DNA of 5,361 nt from an uncultured Spirochaetales bacterium (GTDB lineage: Bacteria; Spirochaetota; Spirochaetia; Sphaerochaetales; Sphaerochaetaceae), in assembly GCA_934276695.1 (NCBI GenBank), contig CAKQTF010000091.1, positions 1 to 5,361 of the forward strand, read 5' to 3'. The position numbers were made by a program, and so were the translations under genes. This document shows, in pieces, positions 1 to 5,361 of the stretch. Below the pieces are notes generated by a model, which saw only the letters and a list, made by a program, of their open reading frames with translations, made no database searches and was not told the DNA's origin. The first letter of the stretch is position 1. Every line of letters begins with the position of its first letter.

Positions 1-336
1 GGAGTACAGGTCATGGAGGAATTCTCATTCATCAATGCACCGTATGATGTCGCTGAGAGGATCCTCAAGGTATTTGACAGAAAGTCAAAGGGTGGCAGGT
101 CCATAGTCTCAAAGGCAAAGACCGAAGAAGAGAGGAAGCCGAAGAGAGAGACCAGGAGAAAGAAGGCAGAAAGCGCCGATGAGCTGAGGGAGAATCTCTC
201 ATACGAAGAGGAATTCGAAGAATACAGAAGAGAAAGAAAGGATTATACTAAGAGAAGGGAGAGCAGCAGGAATGCTGCATCAAAGAGGGGCAGGAGCTCC
301 GGTAAAGGCAGGTCTCAGAAGAGATCAAAGAGGTAA
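1..336 (+). CDS. DEAD-box RNA helicase, C-terminal fragment (DbpA-like RNA-binding domain plus basic tail)
   Basis: The frame is open from base 1, so this is the 3' end of a gene that starts outside the window; the first ATG (13) is an internal Met. The 111 visible residues begin GVQVMEEFSFINAPYDVAERIL and run through a GGRSIVSKAK segment. This is the last part of the RRM-like DbpA RNA-binding domain found at the C-terminus of many DEAD-box helicases (beta strand with FSFI, a helix AERIL, then a strand ending in basic residues). From about residue 40 onward there is a Lys/Arg/Glu/Ser-rich, probably disordered tail ending GRSQKRSKR, of the sort that adds nonspecific RNA affinity. The ATP-binding and helicase core would lie upstream and is not seen, so the helicase identity is inferred from the domain remnant alone. 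Arg codons in the tail are nearly all AGA/AGG. The stop TAA overlaps or abuts the glf start, suggesting cotranscription. A less likely alternative is another RNA-binding protein with the same fold. Confidence 0.72.
   Translation, partial: GVQVMEEFSFINAPYDVAERILKVFDRKSKGGRSIVSKAKTEEERKPKRETRRKKAESADELRENLSYEEEFEEYRRERKDYTKRRESSRNAASKRGRSSGKGRSQKRSKR
329..333 (+). promoter_or_regulatory. Ribosome binding site deciding the glf start
   Basis: AGAGG sits at the end of the helicase coding sequence, just before its TAA. Its 3' end lies 2 bases before ATG 336 and 5 bases before ATG 339. The second spacing is the normal one, so ATG 339 is preferred although both give almost the same protein. The site lies inside the upstream gene, which fits translational coupling. 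Confidence 0.55.
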
Positions 337-338
337 TG

Positions 339-1442
339 ATGAGAGAGCATTATGATTATCTTGTAGTAGGATCAGGACTATTCGGAGCAGTATTCACAGA
401 GCATGCGCTCAGGGCAGGCAAGAGCGTTCTCGTGCTCGAGAAGAGAAGCCATATAGGAGGCAATATCTACACAGAGCAGAGAGACGGGATAAACATCCAT
501 AAGTATGGCGCGCACATATTCCACACATCAGATAAAGAGATATGGGACTACATGTCACGCTTCTGCACATTCAATGGCTTCATCAACTCACCTATCGCAA
601 ACTACAGAGGCCGGATATACAATCTGCCATTCAATATGAACACCTTCTCCAGGATGTGGGATATTGCAACGCCAGATGAAGCCGAGGCGATAATCAATGA
701 GCAGCGGAAGGAGATCAAGGGCCAGCCTGAGAATCTTGAGGAGCAGGCAATCAGCCTTGTAGGCCGTGACATATACACAGCCCTTATAAAAGGATATACG
801 GAAAAGCAGTGGGGACGGGAAGCAAAGGAGCTTCCTCCATCAATCATAAAGCGAGTGCCTGTCAGGCTCACATATGACAATAACTACTTCAACGACAGAT
901 ATCAGGGCATTCCTGAAGGCGGATACACAAAGATCATCGAGAAGATGCTGAGCGGAGCTGATGTGATCCTGAATGAGGACTTCAATGCAGAACAGGAGAA
1001 ATGGAGGAAAACCGCTGACAGGATCCTCTATACAGGCTGCCTTGACCAGTACTTCGGCTTCTCACTCGGGCACCTTCAGTATAGGAGCGAGATTTTCGAA
1101 GAGGAAAGGATAGATAAGAAGGACTACCAGGGAGTGGCTGTCGTAAACTATACAGACAGGGAGACCAGATGGACAAGGATAATAGAGCACAAGCACTTTG
1201 AGAAAGCTGAAAGCCCAGTCACCTGGATAAGCCGTGAGATCCCTGTTGATTATGAGAAGACAGGAGAGCCATTCTATCCTATCAATGACGATAAGAACAG
1301 CAGCCTGTATAAGAAATACAGAGCACTTGCAGAGAAGGATGATAAGCTGATCCTAGGAGGACGGCTTGCAGAATACGCATATTACGATATGGATAAGACA
1401 GTCCGATCTGCAATGAATAAGGCAAAGGAGATCATAGGATAG
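339..1442 (+). CDS. glf: UDP-galactopyranose mutase
   Basis: This FAD-dependent cytoplasmic enzyme interconverts UDP-galactopyranose and UDP-galactofuranose, the donor for galactofuranose in surface glycans. The protein has 367 residues from ATG 339 (368 from ATG 336), the usual bacterial Glf length. Numbering from ATG 336, an N-terminal Rossmann motif GSGLFG (12-17) is followed by GG at 41-42 and the family signature KYGAHIFHT (56-64). The substrate region EKQWGREAKELPP starts at 156, and IIKRVPVR (171-178) carries the Arg matching the catalytic Arg174 of the Klebsiella enzyme. FYPI at 313-316 and the C-terminal GGRLAEYAYYDMD (341-353) carry the conserved Arg, Tyr and Asp of the FAD/pyrophosphate site. 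No key residue appears missing. The gene follows the helicase with a TAATGATG junction, and no galactofuranosyltransferase is visible. Its stop is 2 bases from that of the opposing trpR-like gene. Confidence 0.96.
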   Translation: MREHYDYLVVGSGLFGAVFTEHALRAGKSVLVLEKRSHIGGNIYTEQRDGINIHKYGAHIFHTSDKEIWDYMSRFCTFNGFINSPIANYRGRIYNLPFNMNTFSRMWDIATPDEAEAIINEQRKEIKGQPENLEEQAISLVGRDIYTALIKGYTEKQWGREAKELPPSIIKRVPVRLTYDNNYFNDRYQGIPEGGYTKIIEKMLSGADVILNEDFNAEQEKWRKTADRILYTGCLDQYFGFSLGHLQYRSEIFEEERIDKKDYQGVAVVNYTDRETRWTRIIEHKHFEKAESPVTWISREIPVDYEKTGEPFYPINDDKNSSLYKKYRALAEKDDKLILGGRLAEYAYYDMDKTVRSAMNKAKEIIG

Positions 1443-1444
1443 GC

Positions 1445-1768
1445 TCAGATATGTGTATGGTCATCATACTTTGAGTTGAGGTATTTCCTCATATAGCCAT
1501 CCTTCTTCTTAAGCATTTTTGAGCCTCTTGTAATCTTGCAGAGGCTCATTTTCCTATCCTGGGCAATGTCTCTCTGGCTCTTTCCCCTGATAAGGTCCTC
1601 CATAAGAAGATAACGGTCTGCTATATCAGCAATCTCCTTATCCGTGAGCATATCATCAAAGAAGCTCAGCAGCTCATCCTCATCGCTTATCGATGAGATC
1701 AGCGCGATAAGCTCATGCCATGCGCTCTTCTCTTCATCTGTGATTGCCTCTCTGATGTTTCTACCCAT
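1445..1768 (-). CDS. TrpR-family (TrpR/YerC-like) transcriptional regulator
   Basis: The product has 107 residues, all-helical in character and the size of E. coli TrpR, which dimerises, binds tryptophan and represses trp promoters. The match runs the whole length: EKSAWHELIALI (13-24) fits the first helix. MLTDKEIADIADRYLLMEDLIRG (40-62) fits the core, with Arg52 at the place of the Trp-contacting Arg54. SQRDIAQDRKMSLCKITRGSKMLK (64-87) is the helix-turn-helix, with Arg81 at the place of Arg84. By eye the turn after RG is one residue shorter than in E. coli, and the position of E. coli Ser88 is Met85, so ligand specificity may differ. ATG 1768 is preceded by GGAGAG at 5-base spacing. It lies 48 bases downstream of queH on the same strand and is probably cotranscribed. 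No tryptophan gene is nearby, so the target and ligand are unknown; the symbol is withheld. Confidence 0.85.
   Translation of the reverse strand: MGRNIREAITDEEKSAWHELIALISSISDEDELLSFFDDMLTDKEIADIADRYLLMEDLIRGKSQRDIAQDRKMSLCKITRGSKMLKKKDGYMRKYLNSKYDDHTHI
1520..1554 (+). terminator. Probable intrinsic terminator for glf, embedded in the opposing trpR-like gene
   Basis: TGAGCCTCT (1520-1528) pairs perfectly with AGAGGCTCA (1540-1548), giving a 9-bp stem with an 11-base loop. TTTTCCT follows directly on the + strand. That is the layout of a Rho-independent terminator for a transcript running out of glf, about 78 bases past its stop. glf and the opposing gene are separated by only 2 bases, so any glf terminator must lie within the neighbour. 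On the - strand the hairpin is followed by AAAAATG and would not terminate that gene. The loop is long and the T-run short, so efficiency is uncertain. Confidence 0.55.
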
Positions 1769-1773
1769 AGAAT

Positions 1774-1779
1774 CTCTCC
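1774..1779 (-). promoter_or_regulatory. Ribosome binding site of the trpR-like gene
   Basis: Read on the - strand, GGAGAG lies 5 bases before ATG 1768. It is a good Shine-Dalgarno match and supports this start. The 48-base gap between queH and this gene otherwise shows a TTGACC (1815-1810), but no convincing -10 at proper spacing. Confidence 0.7.
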
Positions 1780-1816
1780 ATATAAGAAGGTAACTTAGAG
1801 AACGGCCGCGGTCAAG

Positions 1817-2353
1817 TCAGGAAGACGCAGAATCAGCCATTGAGAACTCGCAGCCACAGTACTTCTGGCGATAGAGCCCAAGCTCCTTCGACAGGGTGAC
1901 AGACCTGCTAAAGCCATCCTTCTTCTTGAAGTCAATAGCCAAAAATCCATCCAGATCCTCCCCCTGGGAGAAGATAACCCGGCTGTTCTTGAATCTCGAT
2001 ACTGTCAGCGTAGTTGTGAAGAACGGTATCGAGAGGTTCTTTGCCTTCTCTGCTGTACGCAGGAGATTGAACCTGAAGCAAAGCGTGCATCTCCTGCCAT
2101 GCTCCGGCTCTGATTCATATCCCCTGATCCATTCAAGCCATTCATCATGCCTCCATGGATCCCTGATGACATCAAGGCCATAGAATGATGCGGCTATGAG
2201 AAGATTCTCATAGCGCTTCTCAAACTCCGACTCTGGATATATGTTCGAATCAGAGAAGAACAGGACAGGCTTGTATCCCTCTTCTAGCAGCCTTTCTACT
2301 GAGGCTGTTGAGCAGGGACCGCAGCATACATGCAGAAGTATTCTATTTTCCAT
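1817..2353 (-). CDS. queH: Epoxyqueuosine reductase QueH (cobalamin-independent, DUF208 family)
   Basis: QueH reduces epoxyqueuosine to queuosine, the last step in making the modified wobble base of GUN-anticodon tRNAs (Asp, Asn, His, Tyr). It acts in the cytoplasm with an iron-sulfur cofactor and replaces cobalamin-dependent QueG. The 178 residues from ATG 2353 start MENRILLHVCCGPCSTASVE, with the family's Cys pair and CxxC-like cluster (C10, C11, C14). CTLCFRFNLLRTAEKA follows at 89-104 (C89, C92), and YCGCEFS near the C-terminus (C166, C168). FFSDSNIYPESEF (32-44) is the usual conserved loop. All expected cysteines are present and the length is typical. The frame stays open upstream to an ATG at 2605, but those 84 codons lie antisense to the neighbouring membrane-protein gene and precede the family's normal N-terminus, so the internal ATG is chosen. 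Its ribosome binding site is weak (GAAGAA). The trpR-like gene follows 48 bases downstream. Confidence 0.94.
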   Translation of the reverse strand: MENRILLHVCCGPCSTASVERLLEEGYKPVLFFSDSNIYPESEFEKRYENLLIAASFYGLDVIRDPWRHDEWLEWIRGYESEPEHGRRCTLCFRFNLLRTAEKAKNLSIPFFTTTLTVSRFKNSRVIFSQGEDLDGFLAIDFKKKDGFSRSVTLSKELGLYRQKYCGCEFSMADSASS

Positions 2354-2380
2354 AATCAGTTCTTCTGTTATAACATTAAA
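2347..2380. promoter_or_regulatory. Candidate divergent promoter region between queH and the TPR gene
   Basis: The 55 bases between the two divergent starts (2354-2408) contain the perfect palindrome GTTATAAC (2367-2374). It reads as a TATAAC -10 on both strands. For the + strand, TTTCCA (2347-2352) lies 16 bases upstream as a 4/6 match to a -35, which predicts a leader of about 28 bases before ATG 2409. For the - strand I see only a poor -35 (TTTATT at about 17 bases). The assignment rests on consensus resemblance in an AT-rich gap. Confidence 0.4.
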
Positions 2381-2397
2381 GACAGACAGAATAAAGC

Positions 2398-2403
2398 GGG
2401 AGG
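2398..2403 (+). promoter_or_regulatory. Strong ribosome binding site fixing the TPR gene start
   Basis: GGGAGG lies 5 bases before ATG 2409. This selects ATG 2409 over the in-frame ATG at 2241, which would place 56 extra codons over the start of queH on the opposite strand. Confidence 0.8.
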
Positions 2404-2408
2404 CACCG

Positions 2409-3461
2409 ATGAAGAAATACAGAACAGTACCTGCAACTATACTCCTGATAGCTGCATTCATAATGATAATGAGCGGAAGAATACCGAAGTACTTCCCGAT
2501 AGTTCTCCTATCACTATCGCTGATCCTATACATCTGGACGAGCAGAGGGGTATTCAGCTTTGCAAAGGCAAACAGGATAATGCAGCAGAACGGCAGGGGG
2601 AACATTGAGAAGAGCCGGCCATACTATGAGAAGGCATACAAGGCAGGAGTCCCCCAGAACTATGAGCTATATATAGGCATTGTGATGGTCCAGTACTTCG
2701 ACTACGAGAAGGGTGGCGAGATTCTGAAGAGGCTCTGCAGCAGCCGGAATCAGAAGATAGCATTCCAGGCAAAGGACTCGCTTTCGATGTACTACTGGAT
2801 AAAGAAGGATTACAGCGAGGCGATAAGATACGCAGAGGAAGCCAGGGAGATGAACCTCAAGGACAGGAATCTATACATAAACCTCTGCACATACTACCTT
2901 GCAGCCGGAGAAGAGAAGAAATTCAGGCTTACACTGAAGGAAGCCTACAGGAACAAGCAGGAGTCAGTTGCCCTGCTTGATCTTGAGGCAGTGCTCCAGA
3001 TAATAGACGGCAACTACATGAGAGCAGGAGGATTCCTCAAGTCATTATTCGAGATCAAGGATCCGAAGTTCATCGACCCATACATCCACGAAGCCTTGGT
3101 TTATATGCACTATGGAGAGAATGAAAAGGCTGTCTCCATACTGAGGAAAGGCCTTGACTGCTGCTATTTCTCTAACACATCAATACTGAAAGAGGATGAG
3201 GTTGAGAGGATGATCAGGATCCTTGAGAATCCGAAGACAAGGCATCAGTTCATGAAGGATGCAGAGGAGAACCGCATGAGAGTGATCAACGGGATCCTCC
3301 CGGATGAGAAGGAAGGCCCTGAGAAGGCTGAATACCCTGCTCTTCCTGACTTCATATCAGAGAACATATCAAAGGATGATATTGATGAGAAGGATGAAGG
3401 GGATGTTGATACATCACTGACAGAAGATGATGAGGAATGGATCAGGAAGCATAACAGCTAA
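2409..3461 (+). CDS. Two-TM membrane protein with cytoplasmic TPR repeats, function unknown
   Basis: I do not recognise a named family. The product has 350 residues from ATG 2409, chosen for its strong ribosome binding site. It begins MKKYR, then has two hydrophobic segments (about 8-22 and 29-43) separated by a short loop, GRIPKY. The flanking basic residues predict a hairpin with both ends in the cytoplasm. Residues 63-250 contain helix pairs of TPR character, clearest at 63-95, 97-130 (FDYEKGGEILKRL), 133-166 (KDYSEAIRYAEEA) and 200-250 (GNYMRAGGFLK, then ENEKAVSILRKGL). This suggests a scaffold for a protein partner at the inner face of the membrane. The last 50 residues are strongly acidic (for example KDDIDEKDEGDVDTSLTEDDEEW) and probably disordered. 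It is transcribed divergently from queH and convergently with the patatin gene. Both flanking genes are on the other strand, so it appears monocistronic and context gives no functional hint. Confidence 0.85.
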   Translation: MKKYRTVPATILLIAAFIMIMSGRIPKYFPIVLLSLSLILYIWTSRGVFSFAKANRIMQQNGRGNIEKSRPYYEKAYKAGVPQNYELYIGIVMVQYFDYEKGGEILKRLCSSRNQKIAFQAKDSLSMYYWIKKDYSEAIRYAEEAREMNLKDRNLYINLCTYYLAAGEEKKFRLTLKEAYRNKQESVALLDLEAVLQIIDGNYMRAGGFLKSLFEIKDPKFIDPYIHEALVYMHYGENEKAVSILRKGLDCCYFSNTSILKEDEVERMIRILENPKTRHQFMKDAEENRMRVINGILPDEKEGPEKAEYPALPDFISENISKDDIDEKDEGDVDTSLTEDDEEWIRKHNS

Positions 3462-3495
3462 GAAAAGAGCCCGCAGGATGATTCTTGCGGGCTCT
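3460..3495 (-). terminator. Intrinsic terminator of the patatin-barrel gene
   Basis: AGAGCCCGCA (3466-3475) pairs perfectly with TGCGGGCTCT (3486-3495). The stem extends inward by a G-T wobble, G-C and A-T pair to leave a TGAT loop. Read on the - strand the hairpin starts 6 bases after the patatin stop and is followed by TTTTCTT, a clear U-tract that runs into the TAA of the converging TPR gene. On the + strand the hairpin is followed by GCCATCTC with no T-run, so for the TPR gene it would at most be a transcript-end stem-loop. Confidence 0.85.
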
Positions 3496-3501
3496 GCCAT
3501 C

Positions 3502-5361
3502 TCAGTACTTAACAGAGAAGATGAGAGATGAGACAAATGCGCTCCTGCCATCCGTCCTGTACTCGTAGCCGAGCTTAAGGCGCATCGGAAGCTTCACAAG
3601 CCCGATCAGAGAGGATATGCACTGCAGATCAGCTCCGCAGGAGACCCCTACCCTGCTATCCTGGATCAGTAGGTCAGCATAGATGCCGATCTCTGTCTCC
3701 TCGAAGATCAGGAATTCACCGAAAGTCGGATTGAATGGAAGCCTGTAGCCTGCAGCTGCACCTAGCACTGTATTATGATGCTGTGTTCCAGTATGTATTG
3801 CATCCGCACCATACCCTATCATGGTACTTGAATACCCATCAGAGAAGAACAGCGGAACGCTTCCCCTTCCATCCATAGTGAACCTAGTGAATGCTGATGC
3901 ATCAATGTAGACAGTATGAGCGGAATCCAGGAATGCCCTTGCGCCGCCAGAGAGCTGAAGGTAGTTCCTGCAGCTGTCGAATATTATAGAATCACCAGTC
4001 AGCAAATAGCTGTTCTTTGTCCACACATTGCCCCATGAGAATGCATATTTTCCATCCATGCTCAGCGAGAAGAGGCTTGCAGTCCCATAGATGCCTGAAT
4101 AATCCTTGTAGTACTCGAGAGTCTGATGCAGTGCCAAGCGGAAGCTGTCACGAGCAGAGAACGGTATGTAATCAAAGGATTCCCTGAAGAACAGCGTCGG
4201 ATACCAGCCGGCATTCTTACGCCCCATATCAACAGAGAACTCCCCGCTGACCCTCATGTTCTCAAGCGGGTAGTATGAAGCCTTACCGCCTGATGTGAAG
4301 AATATCTGCGACCGTGACAGATCATATGTGTCAAACCCGACACCGGCACCAGCAGAGCATTCAAGTCCTCTGCAGTCGAGGCCATACGTAAGATCAAAGT
4401 ATGTCTTATTCGAAAGATAATATGGGGAAGCCGCATCCTGCTTAGACCCGAACTCGAATCCGAGGAGCGTTGTAGGCTTTGCTGATTCCACACGCTCAAA
4501 ATAGCATAGATTCTTATTGACTTTGTCGATAAGCGGCTGCTTCTCTGCCCTGAGCTCAGCAAGCTCATCGCTTATTCTCCCCTGCTTGTATATACGATTG
4601 AGCTCACTCTTCTTCTTTGATGCGCTGTCATAGCCTATCGCAGCGATCTCAACAGCCTTATCGAAAGCCATGAATGAGAAGTTCTCTACCTCGCATCTGA
4701 TCCATACGAAATCATCATGCACCTTCATATCTGATGCGGCCTTCTGCCTCTTCCCGACATCAAATGATGCATTCAGGATGGTTATCGGATTGACAAGGTT
4801 CATCTCCGGTACATCATAGAATGCTGTTGACAGTATTATCGAGTCACTGTATTCATATGCAGCATCAATAGGTGCAAGCGATACCACGCCGCCATCAATA
4901 AGGTAATGTCCGTTATAGATCTGCGGATCAAAGTACACAGGAAGCGCGAAAGATGCGATCAGGATATCAGAGAAATTACCCTCAGCAATGCGGATCTCAC
5001 GCTTCGTCACAAGGTCCTCGCAGACAACCATTATAGGAATCTCCGTATCCTCAACTCTGAAATCATCCCCAACAATGCTGTTTATCATTGTCTTGAATCC
5101 TGCAGGAACAACAATGCCGCCCCTGATCGGAAGTGTTATATCAAAGAAATTGGAGATATCCCCAGACAGGAGGAACTGCTCTATCTGATCCGGAGTCAGG
5201 CCAGCAGCGTAGAGCATGCCTATTATAGATCCCATTGAATTGGATATTATGAAGTCAGGAATGATTCCCTGCTCCTCAAGATACTTGAGGACACCTATAT
5301 GGGCACAGGCCCTGGCAGAGCCTCCTGTAAGTATGAGGCCTATAGGATCCCTTTCACCATT
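3502..5361 (-). CDS. Patatin-like phospholipase with C-terminal outer-membrane beta-barrel (5'-partial)
   Basis: The frame is open to the right edge, so the start and any signal peptide are missing; the ATG at 5235 is internal. The 619 visible residues begin NGERDPIGLILTGGSARACA. Residues about 8-245 are a patatin (PNPLA) domain, a Ser-Asp dyad acyl hydrolase of phospholipids. TGGSARA (12-18) is the oxyanion-hole loop, SNSMG (40-44) places the nucleophile at Ser42, and DGG (156-158) supplies the Asp. A charged linker (about 246-293, KKKSELNRIYKQGRISDELAEL) follows. From about 297 to the end there are alternating polar/hydrophobic segments rich in Tyr, Phe, Gly and Ser, ending LIFSVKY with a terminal aromatic residue as in outer-membrane barrels. 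The architecture resembles autotransporter-like PlpD of Pseudomonas, but I see no clear POTRA domain. The lipase would be carried across or held at the outer membrane. The active-site motifs differ from the usual GGGARG and GxSxG. A strong terminator follows. Confidence 0.88.
   Translation of the reverse strand, partial: NGERDPIGLILTGGSARACAHIGVLKYLEEQGIIPDFIISNSMGSIIGMLYAAGLTPDQIEQFLLSGDISNFFDITLPIRGGIVVPAGFKTMINSIVGDDFRVEDTEIPIMVVCEDLVTKREIRIAEGNFSDILIASFALPVYFDPQIYNGHYLIDGGVVSLAPIDAAYEYSDSIILSTAFYDVPEMNLVNPITILNASFDVGKRQKAASDMKVHDDFVWIRCEVENFSFMAFDKAVEIAAIGYDSASKKKSELNRIYKQGRISDELAELRAEKQPLIDKVNKNLCYFERVESAKPTTLLGFEFGSKQDAASPYYLSNKTYFDLTYGLDCRGLECSAGAGVGFDTYDLSRSQIFFTSGGKASYYPLENMRVSGEFSVDMGRKNAGWYPTLFFRESFDYIPFSARDSFRLALHQTLEYYKDYSGIYGTASLFSLSMDGKYAFSWGNVWTKNSYLLTGDSIIFDSCRNYLQLSGGARAFLDSAHTVYIDASAFTRFTMDGRGSVPLFFSDGYSSTMIGYGADAIHTGTQHHNTVLGAAAGYRLPFNPTFGEFLIFEETEIGIYADLLIQDSRVGVSCGADLQCISSLIGLVKLPMRLKLGYEYRTDGRSAFVSSLIFSVKY

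Noticed and set aside
57..66. Perfect palindrome GAGGATCCTC
   Set aside because: It falls on the Glu-Arg-Ile-Leu codons, and GGATCC recurs several times in the window as a consequence of favoured AGG/ATC/CTC codons. There is no supporting context for a binding site.
1355..1362. Strong Shine-Dalgarno-like AGGAGG inside glf
   Set aside because: It encodes the conserved Gly-Gly-Arg motif of the enzyme, and no reading frame of substance starts after it.
1769..1816. A promoter for the trpR-like gene using TTGACC (1815-1810, - strand)
   Set aside because: At 17-base spacing the -10 would be TACCTT, a 3/6 match. The better AT-rich TTATAT is about 25 bases away. This is too weak to annotate.
2241..2408. 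An upstream in-frame start for the TPR gene at 2241
   Set aside because: It would overlap the queH start on the other strand, and the GGGAGG ribosome binding site clearly marks ATG 2409.
2354..2605. An 84-codon in-frame N-terminal extension of queH with membrane-like hydrophobic stretches
   Set aside because: It is antisense to the start and TM-coding part of the TPR gene, so its hydrophobicity is a by-product. QueH proteins start close to the LHVCCGPCS motif, which fits ATG 2353.
4906..5238. A 110-codon + strand reading frame opposite the patatin domain
   Set aside because: It is a shadow of the patatin gene: no ribosome binding site, no family resemblance, and it is entirely antisense to well-conserved motifs.
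1..5361. Defence system, mobile element, CRISPR array or RNA gene
   Set aside because: There are no direct-repeat arrays, transposase motifs, terminal inverted repeats or tRNA/rRNA-like segments. All long frames are accounted for by housekeeping or envelope genes.

Overview
The window looks like ordinary chromosomal DNA of a diderm bacterium. An outer-membrane-type beta-barrel protein is encoded, gene packing is tight, and Arg is written mostly AGA/AGG with frequent ATA for Ile. The protein types together (a patatin joined to a C-terminal barrel with GGSARA and SNSMG active-site variants, a TrpR-like protein with an SLCKITRGS recognition segment, and cobalamin-independent QueH) suggest a host-associated spirochaete of the Treponema/Sphaerochaeta kind. 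That placement is a pattern-based inference, not a search result.

Layout: (1) 1-336 (+) is the 3' end of a DEAD-box RNA helicase gene: a DbpA-like RNA-binding domain and a long charged tail. (2) It overlaps or abuts glf (UDP-galactopyranose mutase, 339-1442 +) through a TAATGATG junction. (3) Converging on glf, with only 2 bp between stop codons, is a TrpR-family regulator (1445-1768 -). Upstream of it on the same strand is queH (1817-2353 -). (4) Divergent from queH across 55 bp is a two-TM, TPR-containing protein of unknown function (2409-3461 +). (5) Converging on that gene across 40 bp, which hold a strong hairpin, is a patatin-like phospholipase with a C-terminal beta-barrel (3502-5361 -). 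Its N-terminus lies beyond the right edge.

The genes do not form one pathway. The recognisable jobs are RNA remodelling, UDP-galactofuranose supply for surface glycans, queuosine completion in tRNA, a probable amino-acid-responsive repressor, and an outer-membrane lipase. The most interesting signals are the altered patatin active-site motifs, a hairpin plus T-run inside the trpR-like coding sequence that is oriented to terminate the opposing glf transcript, and a palindromic GTTATAAC that could serve as a shared -10 for the divergent queH/TPR pair. I see no mobile element, CRISPR array, RNA gene or new defence system. No stretch above 300 bases lacks a gene.
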